The position numbers and the translations under genes were made by a program. 64,000 nt of DNA. Origin: Zantedeschia hybrid cultivar (Eukaryota; Streptophyta; Magnoliopsida; Alismatales; Araceae). Every line of letters starts with the position of its first letter. Positions within the stretch are counted from its first letter, which is position 1. Location of the stretch: the NCBI GenBank assembly GCA_030544215.1, contig JARZZO010000013.1:29123229-29187228 (forward strand), read 5' to 3'. The notes under the pieces are model-generated. The model made no database searches. It was not told the DNA's origin and saw nothing but the letters and a program-made list of their open reading frames with translations. Positions 1-11,231 of this stretch are shown piece after piece.

Positions 1-392
1 TCTTCCATTAAGACTTTAAGTGTTTCTGAAAGGTGGATGACATATAGTTCATCAGTTTTTTCCCAAATGGGACTATCAATGTTGAACTAATGAGTGAATT
101 TTATCTAAGACTTGGAATGTACAATGATGATGTGAGGGAAGTCAAATTACTATTGTTACTTGTACTGCTTGAAATTGTCATTGTACAGCTATTTGATGGG
201 GCTTTCTTGAGCCAAGATGGAATGATGTTGAAGTATTTTTTGAAAATAATTTTTGATGAGAGAATACAAAAGGGACCACTACAATATGCTTGTGTACATA
301 TCCAATCCCATCTCTAATTGCTATACATCTGCAGTTAAGTTTGTTTTTTTTCCCCATCTTGCTCTTCTTGATATCTTTTCACTTTAATCCAG
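1..392 (+). other. Intron sequence upstream of the first visible TAF4 exon
   Basis: No coding region is recognised here. The stretch ends in a pyrimidine-rich tract (about 335-388) and an AG at 391-392, which fits a plant 3' splice site in front of the exon at 393. The translatable stretch that runs through it has no similarity to TAF4 before base 393, so it is read as intron. Confidence 0.5.
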
Positions 393-1817
393 TGGGAGCG
401 TTGTCCGTTGACAGAAATTCTACATCAAACCAGCTGATTGGTGAATGGCGAGTATCTAGTCAAGAAGATCATACTGTCCGGCGGACTCTACAATCAGAGG
501 AACAGAAGGATATACAAGCTCAGGAACAAGACTCATCTTTGGTGGAACAGACACAGCATCCAGAGACTGTTAGGCATCAACAACAAATTGACAGTCAATC
601 AGAACATGAGAACCTGACTGTTCAACATGAAAATATTACAGATCAACGTCATCTACATAAGGACCAGGTGGTTGAAAAAATATGGTGTCAATTTCTCACG
701 AAATTCTGTTCAGGATAAACTCCAGCATTCTGAGGACTGACAGGAAAGTTTAATACAGCAGTTCAATGATTATCATACATCAACCTCAGATCAAGCAAAT
801 AATCAGACAATGGAGATGAAATCTGGACGTGTACCATTTAAAGTATTTATTCAAATGTTACATCCTCATCTTGATAAAGATAGGAATATGCAGCTTGATG
901 CTGTCTTTGCTAAATTGCGGGTTGGTATTCACGATTAGATGCAATGTGAATTTTACTTTAGCTAGAAAATATTGGCTATGCATTTTTATGTGGTGTAGTG
1001 GGGTCAGAGGTAGATTTAAAAATAACTATTTCTATTTGCAATTCTGACCCAAAGTGGAGTAAGAATTGGAATCAGAAGCAACTATCTAGCATTAGATTCC
1101 TGATACTGATTTCCTATGGGGAATGGAATCAGAAATGGGTGTACTTGTTTCCATTCCTTTCCCAATGCCCTGTGCATCTCCTCTCTTCTTTCTCTGCCTT
1201 GTCAGACTCCACCAACCAACTTGACAGTGTGGTGGTCCCAAAGTCAACATCAAGCTAACCAGTGACCAGTAGGGCAAAAAGGCTGGTTGTGGGGACGGAG
1301 GGATGGGGATGAGTTGGGGAAATTGTGTGGTAGGCTTCTCAGAGTAGAAGAGGTAGGGGGAAGGCGGTGCACATGCCTGTATCTTGAGAGTGTCAGAGAG
1401 AGGGAAGGGAGAGGGAGATAGTAGCAGGCTGAAGCCCTTAGGGCTGAGGCTTGAAGACATCCAGCAGTTGATATTAAATAATATAATATTATATCTAGTG
1501 CATACAAGAAATATATTAGTAACAGTGTAGTTAACATCAGAGTACAAATGCAAAAATAACCATTTTCACAATTGGGTCTAAATGTGGCTCCCAATCAAAA
1601 TCTGAACATGTCCGAATTGAATACAAAATTGGATATCTTTTCGCACTGTTATTTTTTCTATTAATCTACCATTCCTTCATCCTGGATATACACATACTCA
1701 TAGTTTTTTTTTTTTGTTCAGAATAATGAAATCACCAGAGAGAATTTTTTGAGAGTGGCCAGGAACATAATTGGTGACCGAATGCTTAGAGAGGCGGTCC
1801 TGAAAGTAGAGAAACAG
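393..1817 (+). CDS. TAF4: TFIID subunit 4 (TAF4), 5' exons with RST domain (partial gene)
   Basis: TAF4 is a scaffold subunit of the general transcription factor TFIID in the nucleus. Three exons are visible. Exon 393-667 encodes a Gln/Glu/His-rich low-complexity region like plant TAF4. Exon 744-920 encodes the first half of the RST domain (core VPFKVFIQMLHPHLDKDR). Exon 1722-1817 encodes the second half (NNEITRENFLRVARNIIGDR and the following helix). The 801-bp intron between the RST halves and the next donor at 1818 are both phase 0. Between 668 and 743 the reading is disturbed: an A6 run at 675-680 causes a frameshift and a TGA lies at 738-740. The frame that follows the A6 run still looks TAF4-like. 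A GT at 668 and an AG at 743 would remove both defects in phase 0 as a 76-nt intron. The upstream exons lie outside the window. The gene is either functional with a mini-intron or decaying. Confidence 0.75.
921..1721 (+). other. TAF4 intron inside the RST domain
   Basis: This 801-bp phase 0 intron starts with GTTGGT after a CGG codon and ends with a T-rich tract and CAG. It contains a purine-rich patch at about 1380-1440. I see no gene in it; the translatable stretches on both strands are short and resemble nothing I know. Confidence 0.6.
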
Positions 1818-3639
1818 GTAAGAATATTATTCATTTAAGGAATTAGGTAAAATTGAATTTTGATTTTTTAGGGACAATAATCATATGTTCTCAAATTGCT
1901 GGTTTTCTTTCCCGGGTCAGTGCACGAGAAGTAGGTTCATGGGAAGCAGGGCAGGCAGCAGTCCCACAGGCAAGGGAAAGAGCATGGTCAACTCCCAGCC
2001 GGATAAATTATTGATAATCCTGTTTTCAATCTTTTCTGGAATGTTAACCCTGTTTTTAAGGTTTTGAGGACAAAACCAAAGAAAGCCAAGGATAAATTTC
2101 CTTTCCTTTTCAGGCTCCATTTAGAGAAAAAGGACAGAATGCTCTCTTCTTGCATGCTGCTCTCCTCTATCACATGGGTTGAACTCATGATTCTGTCCTT
2201 ATCCCTACTGTGTTATCAAAGACTCATCTCATTCATAGATTCGCCTATCCTAAGCATCTATCCTGATCCACAAAATTGACAAACATTAAAATGGGAATTT
2301 GATTATTTGTCAAAGGAACGAGTTATACCTAATTACCTATTCCACATCCTTGTTATTCTGATGCCAAACATGGGCCAAGGGAATGCCATCTAAAATATTA
2401 TAATTCCATCATGTTATCCTGACATTTATGTTATACCTCTTAACTTTTTCATTACTGAGGATGAGACTTCGTCATCTGGATTTAAGCTTACTTTTCTAGG
2501 TATGTTAAAAATCACAAATGCAAGTAGTCTGGATCTGAGAATTATATAGAAAATTAGTGAAAGGTTCTGTTCAAGGGTGTCTCATGCTCTAGTAACATCC
2601 TTTTTCTGGGAAAACACTATTCACTGGATATTAATTGGATATTTGTTTTAGTTCTGATTAATAATCAAGGTGGAAATGGAAAATGGATATCCCATCCAGT
2701 TGTCTTTTGTTATGAGCCCTTAGATTTTATATCTAACAGCTGTGAATGGATTCTAACTTTATGAATATTTACTTGTTTAGATAAATTGTTTAAGTCATGT
2801 TTACAAGCTATTATTTGAAGTTCAATTGATGGATGTGTGGAGGGATAATATTGAAATTCATTGGGAATTTCTTCTGCTTTTAGGTGGGTTAGTAAGATGC
2901 ATAATTAAATTCATCCTAGTGAATCGTAATTCTATGTAGAAGTATTTCACTGGGTTTTGTTTAAAAATTAAATTCATGTGCTAGTGAGGTAAGTGGATGT
3001 ATGTTCATGGATGTTGGCCTGGTTCGAAATGGCACGTTGCATGGAGTGTATCCACTATAAAGTAGATAATTCAATCTTAGGATTTCCTTCACATTATATG
3101 GAATTCAATGGCGGTCTCAGGAGCAAACTTACTATGTGGAAAGTAAAGTTCCAGGTATAGGAGGAGAGTGATGCACAAATTTTGTGCTTCTGAAGTTTCT
3201 GGCATAGATGATGTGATTACATTGGGTCCTTGTAGGTGTTTGAAAGAAGAGCATATTTGGAAAAACTGCACATGGTGCAGGAACAAGAATTACATATATG
3301 GTCTGCTGGAAGCTAGTTGATGTAGAAGTAGAAGAGATAGGGATTTAAAAATTAGCAGTCTGCATGCCTTCAGGAGGACCTTACTTGGGAATGTTTTTAC
3401 AAGCTGGAAATCCAGTGTCAGGGACTTTGAAGGGGTATCTGTCCTTTGCAATCATGATTGCAGGTAGATCAGTAGCTTGCAATTAAATCTGTCCCCAATC
3501 CACAAACTGGTCTACAAATCTATCGATTGAAGCAGTGTTTGGGACGAATCTTCTCTCCTGTGCTCCTTCTGGTTTGGGTGATGGATGAACCTAAATGGAA
3601 AGTGGAGCTGATCTGATCTGCACCAATCCTAGATTGCAA
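1818..3639. other. Non-coding intron sequence, no recognised feature
   Basis: AT-rich unique-looking sequence without a convincing reading frame on either strand. No LTR, inverted repeat or tandem repeat was noticed. A poorly conserved TAF4 exon could be hidden here but I cannot support one. Confidence 0.4.
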
Positions 3640-4540
3640 AGAGCATTGCCTCCTCAGCCTGTCCATTGAAGAAGGTGTAGTTGGAGAATAAAGAGGAAGC
3701 TGGTATAAGTAAAATGGGAGATAAACATGCACAATTCGCCGGGCCATCTAGACCAAGGTTCAAGGTGTCGGAGGATCTTGCATTCCCCTTTGAAAGTGAA
3801 AATTCTGATATGGAGGATCTTGCATGGTAGACTTCCTGCTTGTGACTGGTTGACATTGTTTATGGCAAGGTTCGCAAAACCGGTACCAGAACCAGCACAG
3901 TTCAGAACCGCCAAAACCGGTCAGAACTGGCCGGAACCAGCCAGTTCAAACGGATCGGGAACCGCTAGTTCCGATCCGGTTCTGCCGGTTCCAGTTTGAA
4001 CCGGCCAGTTCTGCAAACCATGGTTTATGGATGATGTCAGGACTTCTTGTTGCTTATGCGGAGAGGAATGCATGACTTCGGACCACTTATTCATGGGATA
4101 TACTCTTACTCATAGGAGGTTTGGCTGTAGAATTTTCAGAAGTTGGGAATAGGCAATCCATCTTCCAAGAAGTTTAGACATTGTTGGTAACCTAGCACTG
4201 GAATTGAGTGTTAAAAGGAAGAACATAAAATATGTTGATTGATTCTGCATGTCTTTTTGGGCTATCTAGGGGGAGAGAATGATAAATAAAGCTGTAATGC
4301 CGAGAGAGTGTTTATTTCATTTGTAATAGAGTGAGAGTGGGCCAAGATTTTATGATAGTACAAAAGCAATTTTCTTTTATTTTGAGATGCTTGGTAATTA
4401 GGGAGGTCTTCACCCACTTGGTGCAGGCTTTTGCTTTTTGCATAATGTTTTTCACTTTTTTTGAGAGCATACTGCTCTAGTGCATGTGTCCTAACTCTCT
4501 TTTGAGATTTAATAAACTTGTAGTATAATTTCTAGGTGTC
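3640..4540 (+). pseudogene. LINE relic: zinc-binding end of a reverse transcriptase ORF
   Basis: Translation at about 3790-3865 gives LKVKILIWRILHGRLPACD, the hallmark start of the zf-RVT domain that follows reverse transcriptase in plant L1-type LINEs. After a MITE insertion the same frame continues at 4031 with a CCLCGEE...SDHLF segment, the zinc-binding Cys/His part of that domain. The sequence then decays with several stops to about 4540. No intact RT core is present, so this is a truncated fossil. The outer limits are approximate. Confidence 0.6.
3866..4022. mobile_element. 157-bp hAT-type MITE in the LINE relic
   Basis: The element begins CAAGGTTCGCAAAACCGG and ends in CTGCAAACCATG. 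The ends are imperfect inverted repeats, and the inside is filled with CCGGTT/AACCGG words that let it fold back. It is flanked by an exact 8-bp duplication, GTTTATGG, at 3858-3865 and 4023-4030. An 8-bp duplication is diagnostic of hAT transposition. The termini (CAAGG...CCATG) resemble those of the large hAT elements in this window, which suggests mobilisation by the same transposase group. Element plus duplication adds 165 bp, a multiple of three. Confidence 0.85.
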
Positions 4541-4919
4541 AGAATTGTGGTGAGCAGATGTGAGTTTCCCTTGACTGATGGCCAAAATTGGCAAATGAAG
4601 AGAAATAACAAATGGTGATCACCATGAGTTCTTACCCTAACTCCAAGGTTCAGAAGGCTTTAATGATCTCTCACATGATGTGCCTGAGGATGGTGCTTAC
4701 ATGCTTAAAGATGCAAGGATTGTAGGCTCTGACCTCTTTCTTTTCGGTGGGCAAAAAGGAAAGAGTCTCTGCTTGGCATTCCTCAAAATTCCTACAACCA
4801 AATCTGAAGATACAAGGAAAAGCCAGTTAGAACTATGCGATATGTAGCAAATGCTTAACAATTGAAAAAAAAAAAAGGAATTGGTGGCTAAGCATGTATT
4901 GAGGGGAATGGCCGAGTGT
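4541..4919. other. Intron sequence before retrotransposon A, nothing recognised
   Basis: About 380 bp of ordinary AT-rich DNA with an A12 run near 4865. No reading frame or repeat structure was found. Confidence 0.4.
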
Positions 4920-5289
4920 TAAGATGTAATGACCTAGACATAAAAATAATAAAGTATACACAATTTTAAAAGTTTGGGCTAAAATAATAATTCTAAATTT
5001 TTACCGGACTTAAATGTAATAACTTTCGAGTTTTGAACAACTTTTTAGAAAGTAAGTACACAATTTCTTAAAGTGTAAGTTATAAATGCAAGTGTTAGAT
5101 CTTAAGGGACTTTATATGAAATTTTCCAACCCAAATTGACCTCTCATTGGGCCTTAGAAATAAAAGTTATATGGGCCGAAAAAGAATTCTAAAAGAGCAT
5201 GCTCTAATGGGCCAGCCCAACAAGCCTTTACCTTTAACTCTTCTAGAATATAACACCTTATCACTTTCTAGATCCTAGACATATGGATG

Positions 5290-8200
5290 TCCTGACTGTA
5301 TTAGAGGGACAAAAATGCCATACTCAATAGGTGAATGTCCAGAGTACCCCTCAGTAATACTGTTGATGTCTAAATATGACAGTATAGAGGGATGAAAAAT
5401 GGGTGGCTAAGAAGATCCATATCCCCAATTGGGCCGATCATATCCTGCATGTCTCTGTTGTCCTTCATATCCCCATTGTTGTCTTTGTTCTAGCACTTGG
5501 CTTCCTTCATATTGACTTGGAGGTGCGGAGTAACTTTTATATCCTAAAAAAAATGCTCCAAAGTCTGCAACCTTCTGATAGTCCAGCAGCAGCAGCATCA
5601 CCATCACCATTATCATCACTATCACCATCACCATCACCATCATCATCATCATCATCAAATTGTTTATGAGTGGAGTCATCACTTCCCACTTGCTTTGTTT
5701 TCTTTAGCCACCTTCTACGTCTGGACGTTTGTTTCTCTGTCTCGTACAAGCTAGCCAAATGAGATGGTAAGACTGGGGTGTCCTCAAATGTCTCTTCAGT
5801 ATGCTAAATTCTAGCTATGTCTCCCCCTTATTCTTCTTCTGACGATCGCACTCGTTGTTTAGATATTCCTTTTGATAGTTATTTCTTTTTCCTGTCAGAT
5901 GTCTACAATGAAGTTCTCGCTGGGTCTTTATCCTTTCTTCTTTGTGGCTCCACCTGAGTAGTTGATCTTATGAGTGCTGGCTAAGAGGTAGAAAGTCTAG
6001 CATGGTTTGGTAGTATGGTTGACTCTCGATGCCTCTGAGGAAGAGATGCACATGTTTCGTATTTTGTCTAAAATTCAGGATCTCGAGTAACTACTCCATC
6101 TAATTCACCTTCTACCTAACTCCGATCTTGAGGATCAAACTTAGCTACATTTCTGACTGCTTTAGTCTCCACCCAAGTATGCAAAGGGTGTTCTTCATCT
6201 AGTAGTCCGTCGACATCGATTTGCTATATAGACTCATCAACTGGTCTGCTAGCAAATTCCATGAATCTTTGTCGTTTAAGCCTCTGCCTTTCCTAAATTT
6301 GCTTGAGCTTTAGGCGCATATTGTAATGATAGTACATCAACTTCTTCAACCTAGAAACATCCAATCTATTACGAATCTTCGTGTGAATGAGACTGAATGT
6401 ACTCCAATTTCTCACACTGGTTGGAAGAAGTGGTTTGATTCAGCATTCTCACTGCAATATATGCTAAATGATTTGTGCCAGCTTGCCTATAATTAATCTA
6501 GATCTATCATTCAGTTGTTACAAAAAAAGAAGACAACATTAATAAATTTCAATCATTACTGCAGCCTTTAATAAATTCCATCATTAAACTGAAACTTAAT
6601 TATTATATAATTAACCTGGAGTTTTCCTTATTACTGCAGCCCTTACGTCTTCATCTCCATAAATGCCAGTCTTCAGTTTAAATCTCTCCATCTATAAAAG
6701 ATTAGTAAATGATATAAGTTATTGATAAAAGGCTGAATTTCCTTAAACTCCTACTTTGTATGGTACCTTTGATAAGGCATCTATCCTTTCGTTCATACCC
6801 CTTGATATTCTAATAATGACATTCGTCGTATCTCGGACCTCTTCATCATTATGCACGCTTGCATCATATTAATGTCTTGAGTTGCAAAAATACCCTGTAT
6901 TTAAACTAAGGTTTATTAGTTATCAAAATAAATGTCCTTAACATTAATCAAAGAAAATCAACTAGAAAAAAAATAGAAGTATAGAACTAACTAGCAGCAT
7001 AGAGATCATGATGGAGAGCCGACTCCTATTTATTATCAATGATCCTCTACCATTTCTCATAAGTTGTAAGATTCTTTGCCCTCAAGTGCTCCTTAACTTT
7101 ATCCATTGCCTCATACAAGTATCCTATATCATTTTTATCATCTCTATCAACCATCCTGAGAACTTGTACTATATGCTCAATTACTTTCAAGTATCGAGAA
7201 ACTTTATCTCATAAATTTTTTATCACAATCACGCTTGCACTTGTACGGCAACATCCCTGCCATTAGTCCTTAATGTCCCTATGCATGCCAAAAACTCTTT
7301 AGAGTTGACTAACTGAGCCAACTGATACTTAAACTTTATCAGGCTCTCCAAAGATATGAAACTAGATGCAAATCCGGCAGGACCAACACAAAAGAGTTCG
7401 TGTCCACCTGTATACTCTCTCATCATATGGATGATCTAGTTGTGACTATAAATAAATGTAGTGATTATCTGAATAGAATCTATCACATCAGCAACATGAG
7501 GGTCGTTGCCTATATTCTGCATCATCAAGTCGAGAGAATGTGTTGTACAAGACACCCAATACAAATGTGTCCTCTTCTGCATTAACAATTTGTCAGCTGA
7601 TTTTGTAGCTTGGTTCATTGTCAGTCACAACCTGTACAACATTCTCTTAACCAATTTCATCTGTCACCTCATCCATCAGACTGAACAAATAATCAACATT
7701 CTTTATTTTGTTAGAGGCATCCATAGACTTCAAAAAAATAGTGCCTTTGCTACAATAGATAAGGAAATTAATCATTGATTTTCTTATTGTTCCTGTCCAA
7801 ACCATCACAGATCATGGTACAACTACGCTCTTTCATGTTTGAGGCTGTTCATGCATGCCTTGAACTCATTAAGTTCTTCCTCAAGGCCAACATCATAAAT
7901 GTATCGGGATGTAGGAGCCTTTAGACTAGGTTCAACTTTTGCAATTTCATCCAACATGGTCTGAAAGTATGGGCTAGATGCTGTATGTGTTGGTACACCT
8001 GTATTCAAAAATCACCTAACAATTCCTTTCAAAGCACCTTTTGTTGAGGCCTTGACTCCTTTCAAAGTTTGCTTAATTCTAAGCTGTTTAGCAGACCTTG
8101 ATCTGTATAAATATTGATCTATAGGACCCTGTGTTGGATCATGTACATCTGACACCCCTCCACAATTTAATACAGCAGCAGCCTTGCGAACAGAAGAGGC

Positions 8201-8674
8201 CCTAAGAAAGGAACTCCCAGACTGAAATCTAGGCACAGATCCACCTGATGATCCTATGTCTCTTCGTCGTTCCTCATCTTCTCTATTTATACGAAGACTG
8301 GTACGAACAGCTCTGGTGTACTCTAGATTATGATCATCTGGATCCTCATCTAAATTGATTGGCCATTAAATCAGTAGATTGTAATCCCTTTGTCTCTAAT
8401 GCCTTGATATATCATCTTACAGATCCATTTATTACTGAGATGATAACTCTTTTTGGGCTTTTTTACCCGTCATGTAAGTCCTCATTTCCTTCTTTAATTC
8501 CAGTGGAGTTGACTCACATATGTTGATATCTCCTGATATGCCAGTAATATGCTTTTTTAGGTGATATACGCCTCCAACCATTTCTTTTCCAGACCATTTG
8601 CATTTCACTCTCTTCTGTTTAGTATCCAATAGGATACCTTGAGCCCAACTAGGATCATCGCTCTGTTTTTCCAC
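5290..8674 (-). pseudogene. hAT1 transposase (BED finger, DUF659, hAT dimerisation), broken
   Basis: Reading down the minus strand from 8674 there is a BED-type zinc finger segment (RVKCKWSGKEMVGG...HLKKH). Its second zinc cysteine is replaced by Ser, unlike hAT2. Next come a DUF659-like region (8236-7823), the central catalytic region (7618-7436, HLYWVSCTTHSLDLMM; 7426-7229) and a dimerisation region near 6500-6350. The tail at 5682-5400 is rich in Asp/Gly and encoded by GAT repeats. Order and sequence match hAT2 on the other strand. Several stops and frameshifts separate the blocks. Confidence 0.8.
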
Positions 8675-8739
8675 CTCATATTCCTAATGTCTTCGCTCTG
8701 TCATATTCCTAAGTAAGATAAAAAGGTACAAATATGTTT

Positions 8740-9340
8740 AATTAACACTAGTCACATACAACTAATGCACAAATCTGTGCAATCAAGTTTGAATGAGTTC
8801 AATTGAGTGTTTGACACACTCAATTGAACTATAATTATACTAATTATGCAAAGGTTTCAACATTTAAGTTAATTTTGGAGAATTGGTACTAATCACATGC
8901 AATTAATGCACAAATATGTGCAATCAAGTTTAAATAAGTTCAATTAAATATTTGACACACTCAATTGAACCTTAATTATACTAATTATGCATAGTTCTAT
9001 TTTTTAAACCCTAATTATGGTTAATTTTGGAGAATTGGTGCTAATCACATGTAATTAATGCTGATCTATGCAATCAAGTTTGAATAAGTTTAATCGAGTG
9101 TTTGGTACATTCAATTGAATCTTAATTACATTAATTATGCAAAATCCTCAATTTTAAATCCTAATTAGGGTTAATTTTAGAAATTTTATACTAATCACAT
9201 GTAAGTAATACATAAATCTATGCAATTAAGTTTTAATAAGTTCAATTGAGTGTTTGGCACACTCAATTGAGCCTTAATGCAAAATATCTAATTTTTAAAT
9301 CTTAATCAGGGTTAATTTTGAGGATTTTATGTAATTAACA
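8740..9340. repeat. Tandem palindromic repeats of hAT1 (about four units)
   Basis: About four units of roughly 145-155 bp each carry an inverted repeat of the type TTCAATTGAGTGT / ACACTCAATTGAA (for example near 8799-8828 and 9240-9267), in AT-rich DNA with repeated CTAATTAG-like words. The same array, with six units, lies at the equivalent place in hAT2. It sits between the leader and the transposase start. Confidence 0.8.
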
Positions 9341-9419
9341 TTTAAATTTTTTTCAAACCTAAAGCTTGATAAATCTACACTACCATAAGTAATTTTTATT
9401 TTTTTGACATTTTAAAAAA

Positions 9420-9527
9420 AATCTGGTGAAGAAATCCGACAACAGTGGCGGCGGGGGCTGGGGAGGTGATGGCCGGCGGTGACGAGGGTGAAGAGAATAG
9501 AAGAGAGAGAGGGGAGAGAATAGAAGA

Positions 9528-9578
<51 letters not shown>

Positions 9579-9640
9579 GGGTTGGCAGCGGCGGCGGACG
9601 GCTGCCAGCAGTTGGCCGGTGGCAATGGCGGCGGCAGCAA
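9420..9640. repeat. hAT1 leader with GCC/GGC-rich DNA and a (GA)n microsatellite
   Basis: A run of about 20 GA dinucleotides lies at about 9533-9574, flanked by GGCGGC-rich DNA. The serine/leucine-rich and arginine/glutamate-rich reading frames here are artefacts of the microsatellite. The matching CT/GCC-rich leader is found in hAT2 at about 23690-24020. GA repeats near transcription starts are common in plants, so this may be the transposase promoter or 5' UTR; that is an inference. Confidence 0.6.
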
Positions 9641-9689
9641 CAAGCATAAGCACGCAGCAACGAAACACTATTATTGCCTACATCCTGAT

Positions 9690-9958
9690 CCCCCTTACAA
9701 GGGGGATTCGAGATCAGGTCGTATCGGGCTCGAATTTGGCTCGGATTGGCAGATCCGCGCCCGATTCGGCCCTATGAGGGCCAATACTTTGTTTTTTTTT
9801 TTTTAACCATCCGCCTGAATTGGTCAAGATAGGTCGATCTGGGCCGATCCTGACTAATTCTGGCCGACCCGAGGCGATCCCGGTGAAAGTCTGGCCATGG
9901 CCGATCTCGATCCGAATCGGCCGATCTAGATCAAGATCGGCGGATTTTACATTCCATG
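9690..9958. repeat. GATCGG-rich subterminal repeats, 5' end of hAT1
   Basis: Dense GATCGG/CCGATC words in both orientations fill the last 270 bp of the element. In hAT elements subterminal motif clusters bind the transposase; assigning that role here is by analogy. The same words fill the ends of hAT2 (23335-23690 and 50415-50515) and hAT3 (62330-62430). Confidence 0.75.
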
Positions 9959-11144
9959 CCTAGACACCTCATCCCCATCTAGAAGTTGGACACCTTACCC
10001 TTCTAGCCTCTTCCTCCTCTCCTGTCTCCCTTATTTTCATTCCCTCCTTTCTCTTTATTTGGGGGCAGCCTTAGGGAGAAAGAGTGAGAGATTAAGAAGG
10101 ATAAAAAGAAAGGAAGAGAAGGGTAGAGAGAGAAAGAGAAAATCTGCAGGTAGAGAGAGAAATTATAAAGAGAGAAAAATGTATAGGTAGAGAGAGAAAG
10201 TGTAGAGAGAGAGAGAAAGAAGGAGAAGGAGTCTTGCCACTTTAGGGGGGAGCGTTGAAGTTGCGACGGTGGTCCGCCGGCAAGGCTCTGGTGGCAATAC
10301 AACGTCAGTCTAGCAGTGAACTTGTTTTAAGTAAGGTGATATTCAACCTACTCTCTTCTCTCATCCATTTTTGGTTTTTTGAGGATTAAAAAGGTAATAT
10401 TATGTCATAAATATGGGGAGGTTATGTCAAAACATTTTCGGTGAAGAACATTAGGCAATGCTCAATCAGATAAAGACTACTGGTGAATGATATATCTCCG
10501 TTACATCTTTTATATGAATGAGCTACATACACAAAGGGGCGACCGACTATCAAGATGGACGCAAAAGGAAAGTGAATAAAAAAGGATAAGTAGTAACATC
10601 CGATCGTAGCTCAGCTCTAAGAAAGAAGAATTTTAGATTATATATGAATTTTTATCATTTTGTAATCACTTATTTATACCATATATGAACATAAAACAAA
10701 GTATTAAATAACTAATTAAAAGAAAATAACTCAATGTCCTACAAAATGAGTTCTCAATTGAGACTTATGAGGTTTCTTAAATTATTTTATTTAAAGAAAA
10801 GAGACCCAAGCACTAATATAAAGATAGAATCTTAATTTTGTGTTACTCTGTCATTTTGTAATATCGATTAGTGGTCAAATACTTGCTGTTGTAAGCATCG
10901 GCTGAGTACTCTACTTTGGTATTTTTTGTACTCCAGTTGTATAAGGACATATTTAATGAAATATAATTTTTTTCCTTTACTTCCATATAATGCGATTACT
11001 TCTGCTTGCTACAGTTTTATGTTCTATTGATCGATCCAAGTGTAACACTGATTTAGATTTTTATCTAGATCTGGGTGACAGAACTGAATTATAAGAAAGA
11101 TTAATATAGTATTTATGAGTTTTGTAGTGCGGAACTATTACAGG

Positions 11145-11162
11145 TGGTTTTAGAGTAGGTTC
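11145..11162 (+). other. Primer binding site of element A
   Basis: The sequence TGGTTTTAGAGTAGGTTC starts two bases after the 5' LTR and differs at three positions from the initiator-Met tRNA complement TGGTATCAGAGCAGGTTC used by many Ty3/gypsy chromoviruses. It would prime minus-strand cDNA synthesis. Confidence 0.7.
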
Positions 11163-11231
11163 ACTAGGGGCATAGCCGATGATTGTTTAGTAGTAATTCA
11201 GTTGATTAACTAACGCGATATTGTCCTCCTT

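Larger units (their letters stand above)
5282..9958 (-). mobile_element. hAT1: DUF659-type hAT DNA transposon, minus strand
   Basis: It is a 4,677-bp insertion in the 5' LTR of element A, bounded by the exact 8-bp duplication CCTAGACA at 5274-5281 and 9959-9966. Its 5' end (reverse complement of 9940-9958) begins CATGGAATGTAAAATCC. The opposite end begins TATGGATGTCC. Layout on the minus strand: GATCGG-rich subterminal region, GC- and GA-rich leader, tandem palindromic repeats, BED-finger transposase, then a C-terminal acidic tail. The coding region is broken by stops, so the copy is not autonomous. Confidence 0.9.
4925..11142 (+). repeat. 5' LTR of element A (interrupted by hAT1)
   Basis: It runs from TGTAATGACCTAGACA to a terminal TTACA at 11142. 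Removing hAT1 and one duplication leaves about 1.5 kb. It aligns with the 3' LTR at 4935-5120 and in blocks from 10267 to 11142. It lacks roughly 0.9 kb that the 3' LTR has around 19080-19900. It also carries about 0.45 kb (5120-5281 plus 9967-10266) that the 3' LTR lacks. Large complementary deletions have therefore occurred. Confidence 0.85.

Noticed and set aside
3727..3999. A 90-codon gene on the + strand
   Set aside because: The first part is a LINE zf-RVT relic and the second part is MITE sequence.
9380..9806. Several reading frames on both strands (Ser/Leu-rich, Arg/Glu-rich)
   Set aside because: They arise from the (GA)n microsatellite and GGC-rich leader of hAT1 and have no family resemblance.
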